A DNA stretch of 64,000 bases. Source: Nematostella vectensis (lineage: Eukaryota > Cnidaria > Anthozoa > Actiniaria > Edwardsiidae). Below the pieces are notes generated by a model. That model was not told the DNA's origin. It saw nothing but the letters and a program-made list of their open reading frames with translations, and did not search any database. The stretch is from positions 13,323,181-13,387,180 of the forward strand of contig NC_064036.1 of NCBI RefSeq assembly GCF_932526225.1, written 5' to 3'. Shown one piece after another: positions 55,736 through 64,000 of the stretch. The stretch's first letter is position 1. The number at the start of each line of letters is the position of its first letter. The translations under genes were made by a program, and so were the position numbers.

Positions 55736-57082
55736 CTATACAACACCTCCCTCGCCGTGGCCATGACGAGCCCATCCGTCTTGTCCCGATCGGTACAGTT
55801 TGCCTTCGTGCGTGACTATAACGCGCCCACACAGCCAGATCCTCGTGCTTCTGGTGATCGCCCTGTTTATAAAGCGAATGAGCACCTCTCGCACTTTTGC
55901 CTCGCGCGTTTTTGTGGCGGCACTGGTAGCGCGAGGCGCTGCCTCCCCCTGACATAACGAACGAAGCTCCCCCTCAACCTCGAAGTCTAGGCCGTGGACG
56001 CTCGCGATCGCAGGTGGTTCAGTCGGAAGCTCCGCCCAGGCGTGGTTATTGTGGCAAGGGATAGTGATCCTCGTCTTAGTCTTGTACTTCCCCGAGTCCC
56101 ACAGGACGTTACCCAGGGAGTCCACGGCTACTAGCTTTACCTCGAGCTTCTTTTCCATCTCAAAGAGGTCTTCTTTGGTGCATCCCGTAGTGGCCAGCTT
56201 CTTGCCGAATCGCTCGAGGATCTTGCCTCTTGTCTTGGTTAGACCAAGAAAGCGCGAGGTGCCGCGATTCCTCAAGAAGTCGGCAACATAGCTCACAACA
56301 CAGTTAGCGAAAGCGTCACTCCCCTCTCGCTCAAACATTGGCCCAGGCTCACCATTTTGCTCAGGTAGAGGGCGAGGCTCGTATCTCACGTAGACGAGGT
56401 ACTCTCGTCCTTTCTCCCAAATACCCGCATCGATGCCTTCCAGGGTACCGACTGCGATTTGGCCCCCTCTTTTGACTAACGACCCACCGATCTTGTGCTC
56501 CGAGCGCCCTTCCTCCTCTGTGATTGGCGCCAATGGCTCTGAGGGGGCCTTACCAACGACCGTAAAGAGTCTGTAGCGCCGGTCGGGGTCCACCATCTCA
56601 AGCACCGGTGGCAACACTGCGTTTGCCCGCAAAGACTCCCGCTCGTGCGAGACCCACCACACCGAGCCATCGTCATTAATATCAGGCCCCCGCATAACCG
56701 GCTTTAGAGCAATAACACCTGCTCCACCAAGATCTCGTATCTCCTGGTAAACACCTGCGCTTATGTCTCGGCCCCGAAGAGTGGCATCCACGCTTGGGAA
56801 CCGAAGATGGGCGCCCCCGACGAAGAGAGAATAGTACTTCTCGGGGTCTAAGCTCTCTGGGCCCTTCTGCCGCCGTCCCAGCGGCAAAGGGTCGAACTCG
56901 CGCCAGACTTCCTCTGTCCACACTTTCGCCGGTACGAGCGGCTTAAGCAGCTTGTGTTTGACATCGTCGGGGATGTCCTCGTCCAGGATGTTCTGGACCA
57001 GCCCTGCCAGTACGGCGGGCGCCTCTTTGTCACGCATGCTATTGAGAACCTCCTCTATGTAAGCGTCCATGTTTGGGCACAC
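55736..57082 (-). pseudogene. N-terminal part of the replication protein (polymerase/helicase), 448 codons
   Basis: Open from the ATG at 57082 (MCPNMDAYIEEVL; a start at M5 is also possible) to 55736, where it changes frame towards the polymerase fragment. Mixed alpha/beta composition with blocks REYLVYVRYEPRP, ADFLRNRGTSRFLGLTKTRG, RFGKKLATTGCTKEDLFEME, and VAVDSLGNVLWDSG. I recognise no exonuclease or priming motif with confidence. Its position directly upstream of the palm fragment, on the same strand with only a short damaged gap, indicates the N-terminal region of the same multidomain protein. The last 60 or so residues before the stop look out of frame. Confidence 0.65.
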
Positions 57083-57330
57083 CTTGTGCCACCCAGTCTC
57101 TAACTGCCCGTATTACAACCGGCGGGACTAGTGTTTGGGTACACCTTGTGCCACCCAGTCTCTAATCGCCCGTATCACAGCCGGCGGGACGAGTGTTTGG
57201 GTATGCCTGTGCCACCCAGTCTCTAATCGCCCGTATCGCGGGCCGCGGTGTCAGACAGGACGAGCGTTTGGGTATGCCTCGTGCCACCCAGTCTCTAATT
57301 GCCCGTACCGCGGGCTGCGATGTCAGACGG
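57066..57330. repeat. ~62-bp tandem repeat at right end of viral element
   Basis: Four copies of GTTTGGGTACACCTTGTGCC followed by ACCCAGTCTCTAATCGCCCGTAT and a GCGGGAC(G/T)AG(T/C) end, at about 57069, 57132, 57194 and 57267. The first copy overlaps the start codon of the replication gene. It separates that gene from the Cys-rich gene and could hold promoter or origin signals. Confidence 0.9.
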
Positions 57331-57633
57331 GACGAGTGCGAACCATCCCCGAGCGCGCCTCTCGACGCCACGCATCCTCTGCCCTTCACTATTCGCTCCG
57401 CAGGGGCGGCACAACCGCGTCTCCGACTGAGTCCCTATGCCGCAGATCCTGCACGGCACGGGGAGGGGGCTACCCTTACGGAGCCTTTGGAGGTGCACCT
57501 TGCAGTAGGTGTCCATGCACCTCTGGCCGCACGTGTTTGCGTGGCCGACCTTTAGCCATCCGCAATAATCTTTTCCGCACTTCATCCTTCGAACGCTCGG
57601 TATACCACAGGACAGACGGAAGTCTAATTGCAA
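57295..57633 (-). CDS. Cys-rich putative zinc-binding protein of the viral element
   Basis: The likely start is ATG at 57585 (MKCGKDYCGWLKVG), because the 16 residues above it are not protein-like. Cysteine/histidine spacing in HANTCGQRCMDTYCKVHLQR and then PCRICGIGTQSETRLCRPCG suggests two zinc-binding units. The tail is basic and runs into the tandem repeat. Same strand as the replication gene and immediately upstream of it. Could be a transcription or DNA-binding accessory factor; no family is named. Confidence 0.58.
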   Translation of the reverse strand: MQLDFRLSCGIPSVRRMKCGKDYCGWLKVGHANTCGQRCMDTYCKVHLQRLRKGSPLPVPCRICGIGTQSETRLCRPCGANSEGQRMRGVERRARGWFALVPSDIAARGTGN

Positions 57634-57705
57634 GTCTTTGGGGGTTCGAACTGCATTATTGAAAAAATATAGCCATGATACTTCATAGCAGCTTCATTTA
57701 TTAGA

Positions 57706-58218
57706 GTGCGAGTCAGAAAGTTCTTAAAAACGTATGTCATGAAGTACCAAGCTCAATTATCCAAGATGGCGGCTCGACTCAAACACGAAATTAGATCTGA
57801 AATGCTTGGCTGGAAACTTTCAGTAACAACCGAGGGGAAGGAGGAGGATGCCTTTGTAGATGGTGTCTTTAAAGAGTTCGATCGCCTCTCTGAAACTGTA
57901 TTTCGGAAACAGGAGGCTTCTGTGGCAAACAAGGACTGCCATGAAATCGTAGACCTGTGGCCGACGATCGAGCGTTCGATAAAAGAAATACATGATGGTA
58001 CTTATCGCCGTATTCGTTCGAACCCTCTCAATGGCATCGCCCTATCATTGCTGCCTTAGCAGAGAAATCCCGTGAAGTCCGAAGTCATGAAAACAAGCAT
58101 AATTGAACGACCAAACTGGGGGATTGGGAGCAATTCAAGCACCGCTTCACAGGGTACGATTGAAACTACAGAAATGCGCAAGGCAGTGCATCTCTTCGAT
58201 CAAACGAATGTGGAGTAA
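57706..58218 (+). pseudogene. Unrecognised frame with one in-frame stop at right edge of element
   Basis: 117 codons (MRVRKFLKTYVMKYQAQLSK, then KMAARLKHEIRSEMLGWKLS and EDAFVDGVFKEFDRLSETVF), a TAG at 58057-58059, then about 52 more protein-like codons in the same frame (SIIERPNWGIGSNSSTASQG) to a TAA at 58216. Composition is closer to host DNA than to the element. A CAAGATGGCGGC (YY1-like) word lies inside the frame at 57761. Could be a host gene fragment, a single-base nonsense change, or chance. Confidence 0.4.
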
Positions 58219-58225
58219 AAGCGCG

Positions 58226-58264
58226 TGGGGGGGGGGGGGGGGGGGGGGTGGGGGGGGTGGGGGG
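58226..58264. repeat. Long poly(G) tract
   Basis: G22 followed by TGGGGGGGTGGGGGG. A G-quadruplex former by pattern. Followed by a GCGCCTCCCA inverted pair at about 58268 and 58317. Confidence 0.9.
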
Positions 58265-58591
58265 TTCGCGCCTCCCAAGCCTGAGACGGGGCTGGGAGGC
58301 CCGGAGGGGCGATCCGCGCCTCCCACTCGTTTCTATGAAACCCCCCAATCCCCCCTTCTTGGCAACAAAATGCATATTTAGTCACATCATGATAAAAACA
58401 AGGGCAATTCTGATAATTAATGATAATCAACCATTATTCTCACAATCAATGTGCTCCCAACAGTAATAGTAAATATTTCTTAATGAAATAACAAATCATT
58501 TTAACTCAATAATAATATAACGCATGCCTTATCATGTTATAAGAATGATAGCAGGTGATTACAATGATACGAGTGTCCATCTGGCATTACA

Positions 58592-58753
58592 TACGAGCCC
58601 ATCTATCTTGGGCGAAAAGTTACTTTTTAGACACACGCAAGGCATCACAATGCACGCCCTTCTAGGCCGACTAAAAACTAAGCGTTTGCGCTCGACTCAC
58701 TGTGTGGAGGATCTTAAAATAATATTTTTTTTCGCCCAAGGGATGGGCGCGTA
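58592..58753. mobile_element. Small MITE with ~26-bp inverted ends
   Basis: The left arm TACGAGCCCATC..CTTGGGCGAAAA (58592-58618) pairs with the right arm TTTTCGCCCAAGGGATGGGC then GCGTA (58729-58753), imperfectly. The interior is non-coding. Confidence 0.7.
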
Positions 58754-58839
58754 TATCGGGGTTCCACTGTATAAATAGCATAAATTACTCTCAGTTTGGT
58801 TGCCTTAATAAGCTCAGTTCTAAAGATATTATTTCCTTT

Positions 58840-59225
58840 TCCTTTGATGACGTCATCGATGAAGTCACATATCACGTGACCATCTCGTTGCACCCCCCCT
58901 TGATACCTACATGCACCTATCAAGTTTGGTTGTCATACGTGCTTCTTGCATGGGATATGGATATTTTTGTTTTTTTGGTGACGTCATTGATTACGTCACA
59001 TATCCCGTGACCATCTGGTTGCACCCCCCTTGACACCTACATGTCACCTACCAAGTTTGGTTGTCGTACGATGTTTCTTTCATGAGATATCAGATAGTTT
59101 ATTACAAATGTGGACTACCATTACAAATGTGGCCGTTATAACAAATGTGTCAGGTTATTACATATGTGGCCTCAACACGGCCCAGCCTCAACTGGAATTT
59201 TGAAGTTCTTATAAAAAAAGAGTGT
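58840..59225. repeat. Right flanking copy of TGACGTCA dispersed repeat
   Basis: Two units of the family seen at 22.5 kb, with TGACGTCATCGATGAAGTCA, ATCACGTGACCATC, and ACCAAGTTTGGTTGTC. Then a run of ACAAATGTGG words and AGTTCTTATAAAAAAAG at about 59199-59215. In reverse complement it matches 44689-45270. Confidence 0.8.
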
Positions 59226-61018
59226 ATTCACGTACATATTTTGTTTGTATCTTGGAAGTTAATCAAACACAATCAAAGCTAAAAAAAGTTGTGAATTCGA
59301 ATGAGTTCTATTTTCAAACACAATCGAACACCTAAATTTGCATCTATTTTGAAGTCAGAAGTTTTATCTATTCCAAAATATATGACCGCGCTGTCGGTAA
59401 AATTGCAAGCGAACAAACAGTAAACATAACATGTTTGATAAATAAATGAAACACAGACTTTTGTTCGTTTTATTGCGATCAATAATGTAATAAAAAATTA
59501 ACATGTTTTCTAACCAGGCTCGTAGGGCGGATTTGGGCTGGGGGGGGGGGGGGGGGGGGGGGGGGAGGGGGGCGTTTTTAAGGCTCCTCACCATAATTGT
59601 TGTGCAATAAATAGTTTCTACTTAGCCATGATGGATATTCTCAAGTTACACTCACCTTGCCTCTTGCCTTGAGTCGTCAAAAACGTTTTTGGATTTTTTT
59701 TTAATAATCTAAAAAGAACAAAATAGTTGGCGTAATGGGTCTGTACACTCCCCCCTTTCCCCCTCCGTTATGCCTGCGTGCCTGTTTAAACAAACGCGTC
59801 ATTGATTTTTCCTGTTGGTAGATGGCTTTTTGACTGCGTATGATTCCAAAACTAGATTTTTTTCTAGTTTTCTTTGACTAGTGTTGTGTGTATATTAGTG
59901 ATCTTTAATAAAAACATCTCATACTCGCAATAAAGCTCGTTTATCTAAACTTCCCCTAAGGCTAAGTTCAACCGTCGTATTATCCATGAGCCGTATTCAA
60001 TGCAAATGCATGCAAATGAATCGGGTCGATTGTTTCACCTGCATTTGCATTGAATACGGCTCATGGATAATACGGGCTCAGCGTACGCCCGTGTAGGCTT
60101 TAAAACTCAGTGGACTCGGGCGTCGAAAAGGGGCGTAGCAAGGGTTTCTAAAGGGGCTCTGTAAGACTATGGTACTGCGAACGTTTTAGAGCTGTGTTCG
60201 CAATGCATATCTTGCGATGATCGGAAACAAAGATTTTCACTTGTTCATTTTCTACCAGGCTTCAAAAAAATTCGTGAAACTCTTAAACAGGCAGAGGTTC
60301 GTTCAAAGAAACCAGATCATCATCATCATTTCAATATCAGTTCAATCAGGCTTGATATTTTTTTATGGCCACTTGATTGGTCCCTTATAAGATTCTTTTG
60401 TACAAATTTTTGTCACACGGCGTTCAGCATGTCGATAAATGTCATTGTCTACAAGAATTGTAGTCATTTATGATAGTGATTTGATTATGATTACCGACCG
60501 ACTATAACGGAAATCCTAAAAAATAACAGGCCAAAATCTCTAGAAAAAAAATATGAAACAAGCTATTATAAAATATTCCTCATAAAATCAGAAATAAAAA
60601 GTCCAGGGCACGGGGGCATTGCGCAATACAGGTCCGAATGGTTGCATTGAAGACTATGGAGGGTACGGGTGGTGTTATATATTTTCCCCTTTGTTTTAAT
60701 TACGAGAAAGATTCCGTGTGCGCGAAGTTGTAGTTGGGGGCTGTCTACATTTTTGTTTATTATTATGGCCTACAGTTTGACGCAGAAAAAAAATCGCATT
60801 GTGCAGCATACAAGCTTTACACGTATGTTATTTCACGCATTACACGTAGTCACGGCCGACTTCTTAGAACAAAACGTGAATCGGCAACTTCCCGGGATTT
60901 TTTTTCTTGTTTTTGATTGGCCAGAAAAATAATTTAATTTCTTGTGGTCCAATCAAAGGAGGAAACCCCTCGAGTGCACATTCCCACGTGTTTTCATCAC
61001 TCAACAATTCCTTTACAA
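59226..61018. other. Gene-free AT-rich stretch before the right-hand gene
   Basis: Holds a poly(G) tract of about 26 G at 59540-59565, the perfect hairpin at 59976-60074, and otherwise nothing supported. CCCACGTGTTTTC at 60984, just above the ATG at 61019, is promoter-like (E-box). Confidence 0.5.
59976..60074. repeat. 35-bp perfect inverted repeat (hairpin)
   Basis: The left arm 59976-60010 begins CGTATTATCCATGAGCCGTA and the right arm 60040-60074 is its exact reverse complement. Loop of 29 bp, including a second copy of TGCAAATG. No flanking frame. Confidence 0.95.
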
Positions 61019-63194
61019 ATGACGGAGCTCCGCAAATTTGGTAGTGTGTTTGGGTCTCTGGCGAGGAACAGATCTCTAGTTGCAACCATGGCACATGAGG
61101 TATTCTAAGTTTGTAAAAGCTATTTCGAGAGGCCATTCTATATATGTCGTTAACCTATACTTTCCAAGTCTACTTACAACTCGTGAAAATTTTATTCCAA
61201 ACGAATTTTTCTCGACGCTTGATAACATGAAGTTTTCTTCTCTGAAAACTGGCAACAAATTGGTGGTGAAATTATAAAACGATTCGAGATAGCTCAAAAA
61301 CAGAATGTACGGATGACAGGTTTATTATCTTTAATTTGAGCTGGCGAAACAACCTGTGTGGTGGGTAAAGGAATGTTTGAAACCTTCGCAAACGAGCCAA
61401 GTTGTCAGACAAAGTGTTGTGGTGTTTATTGGCATCTAGATCAAGTCGAATTTCCGTTATTGCTATTTAATAAAGATTTGTCAAGCTTTATTCCATCAAA
61501 CACAATCGCAGTGTTTATAAATCCTCGAGTAGCTAGTAATTTGATGCTTGGAGCTGTCAAGAAACTTGTTGTCCATCCTTAGCGGTGTTAATCGATTGGC
61601 TTTTAATTTCTACTGCGCAGGAAACTGCAATAAAGGATGAAAGCAACTCTATCTTCACTCGCATCAATGCTTTGCTGGATTCAGCACTGGACCCGAGTAA
61701 GTAACCTCATATAAATAATTGTTCGACCAGTGTTTAGGCTGAAGAGTACTATTAACACTGTTAATTCTACGTTTAACCCTAGGTCATGCGGGCCGCGGTC
61801 TATTCACTCCTCCTCAAACGTCGCATAGTCAACAATCGTTCAACAACTACAGTCCTTATTACCAGCTTACGCCACCGAACTCCCGTTCTTCAAGCCCCTT
61901 GAGCTTCGATGAGAAATATCACGAGCATTACCTGGTGCGTCGAGGAATTTTTATTTGATTGTTTTGGTGTTCTGTGGGTCTACGCACGCTATCAGTTCAA
62001 TCAACACGCGTGCCATGGTGAAATTGATCGAGGACTCAGTTTCATTAAACTAATAGACGTTTCAGTCCAAACAAAAACACATTTGAGATGTTTTCAAACG
62101 CTCCAGTTCTTTTCTACATCTTTGTCATTAAAAGTTTGGCTTTAGTCATTTGTCTACCTCGTGGTTCAGTGACGTTCGATTCATGCAGTGCGTCTAGAAA
62201 AGGAAATCTATTTAAAGACTTAACGATAACATTATTTACCAATACATATTAGTTTATAGCGGTTGACAAAATTTTTGTCTTTTTGGTCGGGGAGAATTTC
62301 AAAGTTTCTGATTTTTGTTTTGTTTTTATATCAGTTTTACTGTTATTATAGCCAGTATCTAATTCAGTATCTATTTCAATTAGCGCACATGTTTTATACA
62401 TGGTGCTTTCTTATTTTGAATTTGTATTTGACCTCGGATCAAAAAGTCGTGACAACAGCTGGTGTTTTGATTGCAGAGTTCTTTGTGTGTTCTTAATCAT
62501 GCTTTCTACATAGGCCAATATGGCAACAAGCATGGGCGGATCTATGCCGACACCCCCTGGGAGCCTGCCTGCCTCGCCCCTAGCCTATCCATCTCCTAGT
62601 GCTTATGGCGCCTTCCCGTTCTCTCCCATGACACCTGAGAGTGACACCAGCCCAGTTCGACCATCTTATAGCGGTGTGGTTTCCTCCAAGATGAACTCTG
62701 CTAGGCAGCAGTTGTTCCAAAACCCACCATCTCAAATGCAGCAGGAATTTCTTGCAGGTACATTGCATTTAACTTTTTCATTCTTTTATTAAAATGGATT
62801 TGTTGTGTCCAGGCAAATAAGCGAGGGTTTTCCCCATGCAATAGATAGAGCAGCTTATTAAAACAATAGAGTATAATTTCCATTTCCTGTTATTTTAAAA
62901 AAATATGAAGCTTTTTGAACACCATATGAATGAATAAAGCTGGATTCTTGAGGGCTTATAGAATTTGTTATACGGGAGGTCCTTTTGCTCATCTTTAGGG
63001 AAGGAGGAAAGAGAAAGGGCAGGGAAACTATTATTGCCCATGCAAAACTAATATCAGATTTAAAACTTGCTCTCTCTCTCCAGGTGGAAACTTGCTAACT
63101 GACCCCCGGTGGGGTAGTAGTCAGATGGCTGGCTTGTTGAGCGATCTTTATGGCCAAGAGTGGTTACATAGGCAAGCCCTAATGCAATCACCAG
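61019..63194 (+). CDS. Unrecognised Pro/Ser-rich protein, 5' part of a gene running off the window
   Basis: Five exons with GT/AG borders and consistent phases: 61019-61099 (ATG 61019), 61621-61696, 61783-61934, 62514-62757 and 63084-63194, with the donor of the last at 63195. About 221 residues so far. A short helical N-terminus (MTELRKFGSVFGSLARNRSL; NSIFTRINALLDSALDPS) is followed by a low-complexity Pro/Ser/Tyr part (SMPTPPGSLPASPLAYPSPS, FPFSPMTPESDTSPVRPSY). A more ordered segment ends it: MAGLLSDLYGQEWLHRQALM. The PxSP and SPxT motifs suggest proline-directed phosphorylation, and the composition suggests a regulatory or scaffold protein. I do not recognise the family. Confidence 0.72.
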
Positions 63195-64000
63195 GTAAGT
63201 AATAATATGGTCATTTTTATAGTGCTAAATATTAATAATTTTTCCAGTTTTTAAATAACCTGGTTTGATTTTATATTTTGAATATTAGAATATGTTATTT
63301 TACTTTTCCACATATTAGTTAATTAGTGTATCAAAATGGTGAATCATATTTGTGAACCATCCATGAAATTAAGGACATTGATAGGGCATCTTGCCGTGAT
63401 CAGTTCTGGACATGGACCCATCCCCCAAAAAGAGTGCTTACAGTTTAATAGCAGTGGAATTTATTTTACCAGTGAAACTATTTTCAAGCTATGGTAACAA
63501 AATTTATAGATATTACACATTTTCGTACACTAGTTTTAGGGTTTGAATAAATGACACAATATAATCTTCAACATCCACATAATTACTCTCCAACCGCTGT
63601 TTAAAATATGAACCCTTGCTCAGATGTAAAAAACTTACAGTTCTACTAGAGAAGCAAACCTTATTTAAAGTGAAAGTGAAACTGTTTTAGTATGTTCATT
63701 AGTCACATGCAGTTTTGATTGCAGGTCATTCTTTCTATAAAACACTGCCTTCTCTAGTAGGACTGTAACTACCAGAGGGCCATGCTTATATGCTTGACTA
63801 ATTCCAAAGTGATTTGAGTGGATTTATTTCCTAACTAGAGTGCTGATATGCAACATTTTGTAACTTGGCACTCAAACTATAAATAGTTCAAACATTTCTA
63901 GAAGAAAGCCATCACATTATATACACTTATAAATGTGATTTGATTAAACTAGGAAAAGGTCTTCATAATACTTTAAATAAAATAGAAGTTTTTGTCAGTC
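63195..64000. other. Intron of the right-hand gene
   Basis: AT-rich, no further exon found to the window edge. TTCTACTAGAGAAG at about 63640 and the inverse CTTCTCTAGTAGG at about 63751 form an inverted pair, bounding a ~120-bp foldback-like repeat. Confidence 0.5.

Larger units (their letters stand above)
45290..57660. mobile_element. Endogenous Polinton/adintovirus-like DNA virus element, decayed
   Basis: A GC-rich island in AT-rich surroundings, densely packed with genes on both strands. It combines major and minor capsid proteins, a packaging ATPase, a retrovirus-type integrase remnant, small membrane proteins, and a polymerase-helicase-HNH protein. Capsid plus ATPase plus integrase plus family-B polymerase is the Polinton/adintovirus gene set. 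Most genes carry one or two frameshifts or stops; short ones stay open. Tandem repeats lie at 45290-45635 and 57066-57330. Element ends and target duplication were not established, so the borders are approximate. Confidence 0.85.

Noticed and set aside
57640-57660. GGGTTCGAACTGC word resembling a tRNA T-arm
   Set aside because: No acceptor stem, D-arm or anticodon arm can be folded around it.
57135-57662. Plus-strand frames of 120-175 codons
   Set aside because: They are antisense to the Cys-rich minus-strand gene and run through the 62-bp tandem repeat.

Overview
The window looks like nuclear DNA of an anthozoan cnidarian, most likely a sea anemone of the Nematostella type. This is inferred from intronless rhodopsin-class GPCRs, short-exon metazoan genes with GT/AG introns, many short foldback and MITE-like repeats and long poly(G)/poly(C) tracts. 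The species is not proven by the sequence.

Layout. 1-3.8 kb: the radial spoke gene RSPH14 on the minus strand, eight exons reconstructed, last exon off the left edge. 5-6 kb: a single-exon class A GPCR. 7.9-10.7 kb: two single-exon genes for basic, unrecognised proteins (minus). 10.7-17.3 kb: a repeat field with foldback elements and a 2.5 kb element bounded by inverted repeats. 17.3-19.1 kb: a second single-exon GPCR with a very long third intracellular loop. 20.1-21.6 kb: a two-exon FoxO-type forkhead gene (minus), shorter than usual. 22-31 kb: no genes; dispersed repeats and a ~5 kb composite element carrying a GC-rich ~37-bp minisatellite. 31.3-39.2 kb: a complete 12-exon UNC5-type netrin receptor (minus; open across all joins, 1006 residues) with an extra UNC5-like Ig domain after its only TSP1 domain. 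39.9-43.0 kb: a small four-exon coiled-coil gene (plus) matching CEP15/C3orf14, divergent from UNC5. 43.5-44.6 kb: a decayed LINE. 61-63.2 kb and beyond: the 5' half of an unrecognised proline/serine-rich gene.

The most unusual part is 45.3-57.7 kb, a visibly GC-rich endogenous DNA-virus or Polinton/adintovirus-like element. It carries remnants of a double jelly-roll major capsid protein, a minor capsid (penton-like) protein, an A32/FtsK-type packaging ATPase, a retrovirus-type integrase, several small membrane or structural proteins, and a large replication protein. That protein combines a family-B polymerase palm fragment, an SF1 helicase and a C-terminal HNH module. Most of its genes are broken by single frameshifts or stops, so it is a decayed insertion, though two small proteins remain open. 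Virion genes sit mainly on the plus strand and the replication gene on the minus strand; the two blocks converge at 53.78 kb with almost no gap. Tandem repeats lie at both ends, and copies of a dispersed repeat flank the whole block in inverted orientation.

All coordinates, splice sites and phases were worked out by hand. Family assignments rest on motif recognition, not on searches.
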